DNA of 64,000 nucleotides from Phyllostachys edulis (taxonomy: Eukaryota > Streptophyta > Magnoliopsida > Poales > Poaceae), in the NCBI GenBank assembly GCA_036346405.1, contig CM070557.1:55434016-55498015 (forward strand), given 5' to 3'. Every line of letters starts with the position of its first letter. Positions within the stretch are counted from its first letter, which is position 1. The position numbers and the translations under genes were made by a program. Below the pieces are notes generated by a model. That model had not been told where the DNA came from. It saw only the letters and a program-made list of their open reading frames with translations, and made no database searches. Below, in pieces: positions 34,298 to 44,048 of this stretch.

Positions 34298-34539
34298 AGC
34301 GGCATGGAGGAGCCAGGGAGCGACGACGGCTCCAGAGGAGGAGGAAGGGGAGTAGAAGATTTGCTTGAGGAAGAAGGAGCCAGGAGATGGGAGCTCCTGG
34401 TTTGTTTCGGGGGGAGTTTCGCAAAATGGCCAGCGAGTGGGAAGGGGTGCAATCTGGTCCGCTGATCATTTGATGGATGGTCAAGATCCCTTATGTGCAT
34501 ATGTGCGTAGAATGGTGCTTGTGCACCTGATATGCCGCC
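34298..34539 (-). repeat. right TIR of the 14-kb nested MULE
   Basis: Inverted copy of the left TIR with scattered substitutions and a few 1-bp indels. Its outer edge is 200 bp from the GeBP start codon. Confidence 0.8.
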
Positions 34540-34739
34540 GCTTTTGCAACATAAGAAGGGTGACATTGCAATAGACAACTTTTTGAGGTGCGTGGATGCA
34601 ATTGCTCCAAACCGAACTGATGATTTGCGACGACCCCCAAAACGGGGGAAAAGAAGCTAATCCAAACCCCCGTCGATCCCAATCCCCCCAAATCCAGCAA
34701 CCGGAACCCTAATCCTTCCCAAATCCCATCTCCGATCCA

Positions 34740-35885
34740 ATGCATCCTACCGGCGACGACCCGTCGGCCGTCGCCGCCACCATCTCATTCCCCGACGCGG
34801 ACGCCGACGACGACTCCGAAGACGGCGATTTCACCGACGCTCCCCTCCTCGACCCCTCGGATCCGAGCCTCCCGAATCCCACCTCCTCCTCCGCCACCGT
34901 CCTGCCCTCCGCCACCGCCACGGGTGGCAGCGGTGGCTTAGTCCAATCCGGTGGCGAGCGGCGCCTCCTCTTCCAGCGCCTCTGGACGGAGGAGGACGAG
35001 ATCGTGATCCTCCGCGGCTTCGCGGAGTTCACCGCCGCTCGCGGCACGGCGTTCGCGTCGCACCAGTACGACACCGACCCTTTCTACGAGGACATCCGCC
35101 GCCGCCTCCAGCTCGACTTCTCCAAGACCCAGCTCGTCGAGAAGCTGCGCCGCCTGAAGCGCAAGTACCGGAACTGCGTTTCCCGCCTCCGCGGGTCCGG
35201 TGCATCCTTCTCCTTCCGCTCCCCGCACGAGCAGGCCATCTTCGAGATCGCGCGCAACATCTGGCGCCCCACAAATAAGCACGGCCGGGACCCCTCGGCC
35301 GACTCTGACGACGAAGACGCTGCTGCCGCCGCCGCTGCGGCAGCAGTTGCCACAGCCGTCCCTGCGAACACCAGCCCCAACGGAGAAGTCAAGTCGCCCT
35401 CCTCAGGGCGACAGCGCCGCCGTAGGCGTAGGCGTACGACGGAGTTTGCCGCTGCAACTACCCCTGCCCCTGCCATCAACATGGTGCAGCCCCCTCAGCC
35501 AGTGCAGGTGCCTGTCTCAGTGCCTGCCAAGATGGATGACTCGCTCCCGGCACTGCCCCAGACTCCAATGCCAGTGACAGTGACCATGGAGGGCTCAGAG
35601 CCTCTCAGGTTTCCAGTCATGTCACCTCAGTCAGGGGTTGTTGATGCTGAGAAGAGTTGCCTGACGCCTCTGTTTAAGGAGATGATAAGTGCAGTGATAA
35701 ATATTGGATCCAATCCGTTTGGAGTGAAACTGCCCGAGCCGCCGCTCGGGTTGCCCATGGAAGGGGAGAAATGGAGGAAGCAGCGGATTCTGGAGCTGGA
35801 GGTGTACTTGAAGCGGATCGAACTGCTGCAGGACCAGGTGAAGGCGACACTTTTGGAGCTCAAGTCCTCCACACCTGGGACTTGA
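34740..35885 (+). CDS. GeBP/storekeeper-related DNA-binding protein (DUF573)
   Basis: Single-exon 381-aa frame. After an acidic, low-complexity N-terminus (residues 1-72) comes the DUF573 domain at about 77-175: RLWTEEDEIVILRGF, FYEDIRRRLQLDFSKTQL, EKLRRLKRKYRN and SPHEQAIFEIARNIW are its hallmark blocks. This non-canonical Myb-like fold defines GLABROUS1-enhancer-binding proteins and the potato storekeeper factor; Arabidopsis relatives act in cytokinin response, trichome and leaf regulation. A poly-Ala run (194-202) and an Arg-rich cluster (RQRRRRRRR, 224-232, likely NLS) follow. The C-terminus (about 340-378) has heptad-like leucines (LELEVYLKRIELLQDQ), the GeBP leucine-zipper position. The first ATG is chosen since no upstream in-frame start is evident. 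The 5' flank carries ACCCTAA. A MULE end lies 200 bp upstream. Which GeBP paralogue it is cannot be told. Confidence 0.92.
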   Translation: MHPTGDDPSAVAATISFPDADADDDSEDGDFTDAPLLDPSDPSLPNPTSSSATVLPSATATGGSGGLVQSGGERRLLFQRLWTEEDEIVILRGFAEFTAARGTAFASHQYDTDPFYEDIRRRLQLDFSKTQLVEKLRRLKRKYRNCVSRLRGSGASFSFRSPHEQAIFEIARNIWRPTNKHGRDPSADSDDEDAAAAAAAAAVATAVPANTSPNGEVKSPSSGRQRRRRRRRTTEFAAATTPAPAINMVQPPQPVQVPVSVPAKMDDSLPALPQTPMPVTVTMEGSEPLRFPVMSPQSGVVDAEKSCLTPLFKEMISAVINIGSNPFGVKLPEPPLGLPMEGEKWRKQRILELEVYLKRIELLQDQVKATLLELKSSTPGT

Positions 35886-36257
35886 AGTGATAAAGTGAGA
35901 ACTGAGAAGGTCTCTCTCATTCTAGGATTCTTGCTACAATTCTTAGTGTAGGTGTTTAGATGTTTTTCAGATTTTCGTCCATAAAAGAATATTGTTAACT
36001 GGGTTGGGGCTTGGAACTAGTTTATCTATGGTTCTAATTGTTCGTGTGATATTTAGCTGCCACTTTTGGTCTTTTTTCTTTATAAGGTAGGTACATGGTC
36101 CTCTGGTTATTGTGGAAGTGGTATGCTTTGAGCAGCCAGTAAGGTATCCTGATAGAAAGCTGAACACTTCCAATTAATTTATTAGGATTACAGATTATTG
36201 TAATTTCACCTTGTTTTACTATTATCTATCATGTGTGTTATAAAATTATATGAATTC
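35886..36257 (+). other. GeBP 3' UTR region
   Basis: Non-coding, AT-rich sequence after the stop codon; the transcript probably ends here, before the MITE at 36266. Confidence 0.4.
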
Positions 36258-36265
36258 GATTAGTC

Positions 36266-36438
36266 CAGTGTTCTAAAACCGGGTCTACTAGGTTGTATAC
36301 TCGGTCGTATACAAGTAACAGGTGCCCCCGCCTGTTACTGTGCAACTGCCGGTTATACTGCATAAATCAGGCCGATTATGCCGTATAATCACTACTAGGT
36401 GGGTGACCTGTCACCGGTTGCTGATTTTTAGAACCTTG
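36266..36438. mobile_element. hAT-type MITE, 173 bp
   Basis: Ends are CAGTGTTCTAAAA and, on the other strand, CAAGGTTCTAAAAA. A perfect 8-bp duplication GATTAGTC flanks it (36258-36265, 36439-36446), the hAT superfamily signature. No coding capacity. Confidence 0.85.
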
Positions 36439-36446
36439 GATTAGTC

Positions 36447-38330
36447 TAGGTTCTGAGTGACTGAATACATATGCTTGGGTAGGTGGTCATGGAATTCTGG
36501 TATAGGAAAGCATAGCACGTGTGATTTATGGATCAGCATGAGAGAGGCAAGAGTGATAGGCCAAATAGGTGATAGTTTGAATTGTGTTTGACCATGACCC
36601 TGGTTCCCTTTTGTAAAGGCAGAAACTTACAGTATGATCTGCGGACCAAATGATATGCTATTGATATAGATAAGGTCACTATGTATGGTTCCACTTCTGT
36701 GCGATGCCATTGCATTTTTTTTGCCCTTTTATTTCCCCTGTGAGAACAAGTTCAAGATATAAGATAGAGTTATACTCATTGCTCAATGACATACATTGCC
36801 ATTTTCAAGACTAGAGTTCTTTTTGTGTGCACCATGGAGGCCAGGACATCTTATTTGACAGAAATTTACCCATCATTATGCATCAAACAGAATATGATAT
36901 ACAATGTGATGTTGTTAGATGGAAGTACTGAATTGTAGGTTCATTAGCCTTTGTTCTCTGACTCTACTGCATAATATGTACACTTCATTATTGTTTTACT
37001 GTGAAACTGGATTGCTTCAGTCAGTGTGCCATTGTGGGTATTTTGATTATTCATTCTACCAGTTGGAAAATACTGAACAATGGTGGATGCTATGTTAATT
37101 TCAGTATTGATTACCTTGTCTCTTTCAATCACAGTAGTTCTCAACTTCTCATTGCATTTTTCAAGAAGCGAAAAGTTCTTGATTTATAATTTATGTATCC
37201 AACTAGGGCTAGCTTCTGTATTCCCTTCACTAAACTGTTCATGTGAAGTACCAAAACTGAAGGAACCGTCTTCAGCATTGGTGGATACAGAGCTGGAAAT
37301 AGTTGATGACTCTCCTTGTTAATTACTGCCATTTATTATTATTTTTGGACATGGGCTAGCTAATTACTGATGGTGCTGGTTTACTTCTTTATCTCTGCTG
37401 AGTTTCCCCAGTGTTTTCTACCGAACCCTTTGGCTTATATGTATCAAACAAGAAAAATGAGACTACAGTGTTTCACAGTGAAATGAAATGACGGTGTGAA
37501 TTTCGTTAGTTATTGATAAAAAGAATCTTCTCCCGAAGTTCACCTGCGGCTTTTGTTAAACATGTGATCTGTTTGATAACCACTGGTTGTTGCTCGTCTT
37601 TGGCTAACTTTGATCGGTCGATCATTTGGTATCTGACCAAAATTTCTGATAAGACTTGCCCAGCTGTATGGGGACCTATCAGTAACATGGGAATTGTATT
37701 GATGTTGCTGTGATTTTATGGGCCTGTTTGGGACGGCTTCGGCTTTGGCTTTGGCTTTTCGCTAGGAATAGTCGGAAGCCATTCCAAACGTGTGGCTTTT
37801 AGTAGCCGCTTTTGGAAAAGCCGGAAGCCGCCTTCAACATGGGGAAGCGGGAAGCCAGCCTAGGGTAGCTTCCCACGGCTTCGGCGGGTTAGTTTTGGGA
37901 CGTTGCCACTGAAGTTGGGATGAAATTACCCATCAATGCCAACATATATAAACTCAAAAATCCGTAAACCACTCCTCATTTGTCCTCCCCTCTCTCCAGG
38001 CCGAACCAGCTCCTCCTCTAACGTTGTCCATGCCGCCCTCGACCGCCTCCCTCCTCCAACCTCGGTGCCGCTGCCCCCTCTTCAGCGCCTCCTCCCTCGG
38101 TCTCCGCCGCCCCCCGGCCTCCCTCCTCCGATGCCGCCACATTGACTCCCTCCTCCGCCGTTGCCATCCCGGCCTCCCTCTAACTCCCTCCGCCCTCCTC
38201 CTCACCGATGCCACCTCCGTCCTCCTCCTCGACCACCTTGGCCTCGCCTCCTCCCTCGCCGCCGCCGACCTCGCCTCTGCTTGCCGCCCATGCTTCTTCT
38301 CCTCCTTCCGCGCCGCCGTTAATTGTTGCT
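36447..38330. other. intergenic, no gene recognised
   Basis: From 37724 the sequence GGGCCTGTTTGGGACGGCTT with iterated GGCTTCGGCTTTGG resembles ends of grass hAT-like elements; no opposite end was found. The pyrimidine-rich stretch at 37985-38320 is open on the plus strand (38024-38332), but the peptide is low-complexity and unrecognised. Confidence 0.4.
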
Positions 38331-39107
38331 AGTTGTTGTTAATTGCCGTTAATTATCGTTAGCTGTCGTTAATTGCCATCAGTTGTCGTCATTTGCCTCA
38401 GGGGCATTTCAGACATTTCCAAACTCAGAAACTCCGGCCAATCTACTGTAGTTATTTCATATTTTCCTTTCTGATCCATAGAATTTCCAAACTTTCATAA
38501 TGTTCTACATGCTCTGATCTTGAAGAATGTTTTTAAGCTAATCTCATCAGTTCCTTAGGATGTATATGTTTTCTTGAATTTGATTCCAGAGATAAACTTA
38601 GTTTTAAATCCATTGTTATCTCTTTAGAAAAACAATACCTTGCTTGATTCCTGTCACCAGTAAGATTCCCGGCCTCCGCCCTGACCTTCGCCTCCTGCAC
38701 CGCCGCCGCCCCGGCTTCCCTTATCCTTCCGCGCCACCGTTAATTGTTGTTAATTGCCGCTAATTATTGTTAATTGCCATCAATTGTCGTTAAGTGCGGT
38801 TAATTGTCGTCATTTGCCTCAGGGGCATTTTAGACATTTCCGAACCCAGAAGCTCTAGCCAGCCTACCGAAAAGCCTACTGTAGTTATTTCATATTTTCC
38901 TTTCTGATCCATAGAATTTCCAAACTTTTATAACGTTCTACATGCTCTGATCTTGAAGAATGTTTTTTTAGCTAATCTCATCAGTTCCTTAGGATGTATA
39001 TGTTTTCTTGAACTTGATTTCAGAGATAAACTTAGTTTTAAATCCATTGTTATCTCTTTAGAAAAACAATAGCTTGCCTGATTCCTGTCACTAGTAAGAT
39101 TCCCAAT
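38331..39107 (+). repeat. direct tandem duplication, period about 420 bp
   Basis: TGCCTCAGGGGCATTT begins at 38394 and again at 38815, and similarity continues through CTACTGTAGTTATTTC, TTCTACATGCTCTGATCTTG and GATTCCTGTCAC.AGTAAG. TTAATTGTCGTTAATTGCCA-type iterations precede both copies. The second copy has a small insertion (GAAAAGCC region). It lies immediately upstream of the SNF2 fragment. Confidence 0.85.
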
Positions 39108-39172
39108 CAAATTAACATGGCCAGTTTGAACAAAACTAACCAATTGTTACTTTATAATCACATAAAGCTCAG

Positions 39173-40080
39173 TATGTGGTTTTGCTAAGTGGCACTCCTG
39201 CTTTATCTCGCCCTATCGAGTTGTTTACTCAGGTAAATGTTGATGTTTTTATAGTTAGTTGTACATATGCACCGCTCAAATGTTTCCTAGTTCAGAGACA
39301 CTACTATTTTTTCCCTACACATGCAGTTCCAGGCGTTGTATCCTACGGTGTACAAGAATGTAAATGAATACGGCAATAGATATTGCAGAGGTGTAAGTAC
39401 TTGCTTAATTAAATTGCTTTCTTCACTTTTTTTCACCAGTTATGACAGATTTTACTATATGATTCTTCCTCAGGGGTTTTTTGGGTTGTATCAAGGTGCT
39501 AGCAATCACAAGGAGCTGCATAATTTGATGAAAGCAACTGTCATGATCCGCAGGTTGAAGAAAGATGTTCTTTCACAGTTGCCTGTTAAAGGTAGACAAC
39601 AGGTAACCTTGTTGGGGTTTTCACTGGGTTGGAACGTAACAAATATGGATTAACTTCATTCTGTAAATGGCATACTATTCCATTTTTACCTGACATCCAA
39701 CAAGTTTCTGATGAAGAATATGGAATTCCTTTATTCAACAGTTCCTCAGATCTTTTGATAGCTAGCTCGACCTTTTGGACGAGTGCCCCATTGCCCATTT
39801 ATTTCTGGGCCTCCTTGTGTTGACTTGGTTGTTTTTTAGGAATGCTTAAAATCAAAAATTCATTTCCCTATTTTTCTTATACAGAGTATGGAGAAAATTT
39901 ACTATCATCCACAGCGAGATAACCTTTTGCGATGTAGCTTGTGTTTGATACTCTGATCTTTTAACTTCCTATTATGCTGTTGTGATTTCTTAACTATCTA
40001 CACCTAATCGTACTTGTCAACACAGGTCTCTCTAGATTTAAGTGAGAGACATGAAACATATCCGTGCTCTGTTTCGTGAG
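39173..40080 (+). pseudogene. SNF2-family ATPase fragment (SMARCAL1-like), four exons with introns
   Basis: Exons at 39173-39232, 39327-39392, 39474-39602 and 40026-40080, separated by introns with GT/AG borders, encode a central part of an SNF2 helicase. Exon 1 has LLSGTPALSRPIELFTQ (SNF2 motif III); exon 2 FQALYPTVYKNVNEYG; exon 3 KATVMIRRLKKDVLSQLP; exon 4 LDLSE followed, after a frameshift, by MKHIRALFRE. These match the annealing-helicase subgroup SMARCAL1/ZRANB3 best from memory. The first three exons are phase 0. Exon 4 lacks two bases relative to the family, creating a stop. Helicase motifs I-II (upstream) and the C-terminal helicase lobe are missing, so this is a gene fragment, probably moved or left behind after rearrangement. 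An LTR begins shortly downstream. Confidence 0.8.
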
Positions 40081-41835
40081 GTCTTATATTTTAATCCTGT
40101 TTCTGTCTTTTGCTTGCAAATGATAATTTGTAGCATATGAGAACTTGGGAATCAGTTCTATGTAGCTCAATGCATCGGCATTTCATATAATTGTCTGCAT
40201 TAATGAAGAGCTTTAGCATGGTGTGCTGGGATGACTTATGTCCTTCCTAATGGTTTTTACCGAGTTTGCCACGCAGGACTAAAGACAATATAGTACAACT
40301 TATAGCGGAGAACAAAAACAACTCGTGGAGGCCATCTAACATGCCCAAGGCAATCGAGTGGAGGACGCGGCCTAATCCGCATGATCTTCGAAGTAATCCT
40401 CCTCGTAGAACTCCGTGCTTCCTGATTCTTCTTCGACGACTGATCAACAAAAGGCGTATAGCCGTGAGTACATAAAGTACTCAGCAAGTCGTAGGAAACA
40501 ATATGCGCGTAGTATTCATGTAAGGCTTGACAATGATAGCTTTATGTTTAATTTGCGGAAAACAGTATTGACAATAAATACAGTAAGTAGGTCGTAACGC
40601 ACGATTTGAAAGATTAATACGTAGGTAATCCGGTTCTTTGAAATAGCTCGAGAACACCATGTTCACTTCCCAATCAACAACCACGATCAGATCGCTTCCA
40701 CGACCAAACCAACTACTCGAAACCATCCACGACAATATTTTGAGGAAATCTACCTCTCGTGTGAAATCAACATTGTCTATAACAGAAGACATGGCTATTA
40801 GAATAGTTTTACACTCTGCAGAGGTTGTACAATTTGACCCATAAGAGATAATCATCTTATACTGCTTGTCAACACACTTCCGAGGTGTGCAGTTAAGAGA
40901 TTAACAAAAAGGTCTTTACAAAGCTTCGTTTTGACTCAGTTCTGCTCGCTAAGGATTCGCCTTCACGGCCCCCTCTTGCGCCACTTAACAACCAAAACAT
41001 GATCGACTTAAAACTTTGCTAATTAGTTGGCCAAGTCTACTCCATCCTGGACATGTGGCTGCACGATATGTCCCGGATCAATGGTGTACAAAGTTAAGTC
41101 CTTAGTGATTGCTCAAGCGAGACTTCCTCATCCCAATGTGTTTCCCTCATCCACCTTTGCCACCACCAACTCGTTTGAGTATAAATCATTTTCGTTCAAC
41201 CCGGTCAAATGACAACCCTTGTTATGGTACAACAAATTTTAACAACAGCGTCATCGCACCACAGCTGCACAACAGTGGCATCACACTACAATTCCATATA
41301 TCATTAAATCGAATTCATCATCTTTGAATCATGTGATCGAGAGGCATCGCACAACCAAAGCATGACTAAGCATAATACGCACCTACGTTGGTATTACAAT
41401 AATGTCTAACTAAGATTACCCAACCTATGGTGTCCAAGGGTACATGTTAACATATCGATCATAATTATTCAACGAGTCATACTGTCGAGTAGGTGTTTAA
41501 TTATTCCCAAAACCGTTTTTGTACAACTAGCCATGCATGTTTATATTAAATAATATAATTTTATAAACTAGGTACGACATGATCAAAGGTCTACTTACGA
41601 CTTGCCTTCGTTGAAGAGTTGAGACGCTTCGGTCGTGGTCGTCGGGTCCAAGTACTCTTCGGAAACGCCGGAATCTATACATGCGAAAAGAGCCGAATAA
41701 ATAAAACAACTCCAAATAAAATTCAGAAATTATCAAATTAGAACCAAAAGAAAGGTACTGAATTTAGAGAAATTTAGAAATTTGAATCACTCAAATTGGA
41801 TCTCGAACGAAGGAGAACGAGTCCTTGAAAGGAGG

Positions 41836-42175
41836 TTCTACTGGTCGGAAGACTTCAACTACCCGATCGAAAAAGGTTTGACTACAGGTGGTCGGAAGGA
41901 AGGATTCAACTACTCAACGTGGTCGAAGAAGGGATTTGACTACACGAGTGGTCAAAAGAAGGATTCGACTACTCGACGTGGTCGAAAGAAGGATTCAACT
42001 ACTCAATGTGGTCCAAAGAAGGGATTCGACTACACGAGTAGTCGAAGGAAGGATTCGACTGCTCGACGTGGTCGAAAGAAGGGATTCGATTGCACGAGTA
42101 GTCGAAGGAAGGATTCGACTGCACGAGTGGTCGAAGGAAGGATTCGACTACTCGACGTGGTCGAAAGAACATGAG
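41836..42175 (-). repeat. 32-bp repeat array, TGGTCGAAAGAAGGATTCGA type
   Basis: About nine variable units such as CTACTCGACGTGGTCGAAAG and GGATTCGACTACACGAGTAG occur in tandem, often as 62-64 bp dimers. The array lies downstream of the putative LTR TATA box on the minus strand, i.e. in the transcribed leader. Confidence 0.85.
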
Positions 42176-42569
42176 AGAGAACAGGGCACAGGGAACTCAC
42201 CAAGACCGAGAGAGGCTGGAGGAGATCGGTGGACGGTGAACGGCGGTGGGGAAGCTCGCGGTCGAAGGCGAAGAAGGACGGCGAAGAAGGGGTCAGCCGG
42301 GACTAAAGGAGAAGAGGAAATACGGCGGCTCCTGTTAAACAAAACTGAAATTGAGTGAGGGGATTGCTTTAAGGAGCTCTGGGGCTCGAATTGACACAGG
42401 TAGAAGAGGAGAGGGCTGCACTGGTGCGACGAGGACAGAGAGGAGGCGTGCGGCGACTTGATCTTGAAGCTCAGGGTTTCGGGCAAACCACAACAGCAAG
42501 AGCGAGAGAGGGAGAAAAGGGAAGAATTGGGGGAAAAATAAGAGGGGGCAAAGGGCTCCCTGGTGTTCC

Positions 42570-42578
42570 ATTTATAGA
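42570..42578 (-). promoter_or_regulatory. TATA box of the long LTR
   Basis: The minus strand reads CTCTATAAATGG between the two repeat arrays and is followed by a pyrimidine-rich leader. Position and context fit an LTR promoter. Confidence 0.5.
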
Positions 42579-42799
42579 GGAAGGAGGAGGACAGGGCGAC
42601 AAGACGGAGCAGTGGGATTCGCGGCGACGCGGCTTGGGCGCACGGCCGACAGGTGAGAGAGGGGACGGGGACGGGGGCAGGTAGGGGAGGAGACAAGAGG
42701 GGGAACGAGCACGACGAATGTGACGACATTTAACGTGCGAGGACTTTTGCGATGACCATGACGTGACGGGGGAAAGACGGGAGCAGGTGAGGAGGAGGT

Positions 42800-43115
42800 A
42801 AGCGGGGCTGGTCGAAATCGAGAGGGTGGTCGAAACCAGAAGGCTGGTCGAGACCGAAAGGATGGTCACAACCGAGAGGATGGTCGCAACTAAAAGGATG
42901 GTCGAAATTGATAGGATGATCGAAACCAAAAGGCTAGTCTAGACCGAAAGGCTGGTCAAAATCAAATGGAAGGTCGAAATCAAAGGAATGGTCGAAACCG
43001 AAAGGCTGGTCGAGACCGAAAGGGTGGTCAACAACGAGAGGTGGTCGACAACGAGAGGATAGTGGAGACCAAGAGGATGGTTGAAACCAAGAGGCTAGTC
43101 GAAAGGAACAGGTCG
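42800..43115 (-). repeat. 20-bp repeat array, TGGTCGAAACCGAAAGGC type
   Basis: About 15 units such as GGTCGAAACCGAAAGGCT and GGTCGAGACCGAAAGGGT. It lies 230-550 bp upstream of the LTR TATA box on the minus strand, an enhancer-like position in U3. It shares the TGGTCGA core with the array at 41836-42175. Confidence 0.85.
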
Positions 43116-44048
43116 ACGGGAATTCGAAACAAACAGAGAGGAGAGACTATAAATACCAAAGAACTCCAATAAACTCAAAATGAACCACTTTTGTATTAGT
43201 TGAAGTTTGATTAATTCATATTAAATTGCTTTTAATTTTAAAAATCTCCAAGTTGAGCTTTAGCAATTCAACAAAACAAAATGGTTATTTTTATTTGAAA
43301 ATTTTCAAGAAGCTCTGAAAACTAGGATGTTACATGCATGGAAGTTAGCAATCCACATACCGGAACCATAAGAAGGTTTACAGGCAATGTTTTAAGCTCT
43401 CGGTTCAGATGACAGGATGTACGGTTTAGGGTTTAAGTCTTGTAGGTTTTTTTACAAGGCTCTCGTCTCTTTGGTCTTGACGAGGTTTCATTCAGCAACT
43501 TCACTCGTGCTATTCTTTGATTCTTTCAGCTCAGGTGGCCCGACGGTGAGCACTGTACTCGGTTTCTTTGGGGACTCCATGGTATAGGCCTTTGGCTCAG
43601 ATAAGCTGGGGCCTCCCCAAGCGTTGCTGCTCCGTTCGTCAGTCCTGCAATGCGACATAAATTCCAGGCAAGCGTGGCGAAGGAAAACCTTCTCGTTGTC
43701 CAAGATTACTGCAGCGCTGCGCCGACTATTGTCATCATTCATGATGCTGAACCCCTTTCCCAGTCCAGTAAATCTTGTGTTCATCTCAAAACTCCTTATC
43801 CCCACAAGTAGCAGCACATAGACAATTCAGTTTCAAATCCACTTGAACAGCAACATGTTTCACAGTAGATGTGTTCATCTTCAAATTTTGACTGTTCCTG
43901 CATTTAGTGTTAAATTATTAGAAACGCGCAGGCAGTTTTGCTAATGGGTAAAAACCTAAAGGGGAACGTATGTATCTCACAAGCTTCACCTCCACTTCAT
44001 GAACGTGACTCTGGGTGGCTTTGTGGCTTGGAAATTCCCATTACATAC

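Larger units (their letters stand above)
20542..34539. mobile_element. Mutator-like element with about 240-bp TIRs, split by a nested LTR retrotransposon
   Basis: The sequence from 20542 to about 20785 is repeated in inverted orientation from 34539 down to about 34298; both start GGCGGCATATCAGGTGCACA. The flanks carry 9-bp near-duplicates, ACTTTTGCA (20533-20541) and GCTTTTGCA (34540-34548). Long TIRs with a 9-bp TSD point to a MULE. Removing the nested retroelement plus one TSD (10,831 bp) leaves about 3.17 kb. The interior is partly GC-rich (33.4-34.3 kb) and includes a LINE 3' tail. No transposase was found, so it is non-autonomous. Confidence 0.7.
40264..43334 (-). mobile_element. long LTR (solo or truncated), gypsy-type, minus strand
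   Basis: The right edge (43334) reads TGTAACATCCTAG on the minus strand, a common start of long grass gypsy LTRs. Inside, a minus-strand TATA box (42578-42570, CTATAAATGG) is followed by a C/T-rich leader and a GGTGAG splice-donor-like site near 42203. Segments near 40790-40990 resemble 61820-62030 in the same orientation (ACTCTGCAGAGGTTGT, CTAAGGATTCGCC/CTAAGGTTTCACC). I find no internal domain or PBS. The left edge is uncertain and no target duplication was confirmed (candidate TGCAT at 43335). Confidence 0.5.

Noticed and set aside
20542..34539. Interpretation of the inverted pair as two independent LINE 5' ends
   Set aside because: The matching 9-bp flanks and equal outer starts (GGCGGCATATC) fit one element with TIRs better; a LINE tail inside (32176) is explained as a separate insertion.
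34938..35577. Frames overlapping the GeBP gene on other phases and strand
   Set aside because: GC-rich codon bias of the GeBP exon opens the alternative frames; only the plus-strand 34740 frame has a recognisable domain.
41782..42358. Repeat-peptide frames (KKDSTTRRGR type)
   Set aside because: They are translations of a DNA tandem array in an LTR; both overlapping plus-strand frames stay open because the unit has few stops.
42148..42929. Pro/Ser-rich minus-strand frames of 152-193 aa
   Set aside because: They lie in the LTR leader and U3 region with a TATA box and repeats; no domain and no conserved start.
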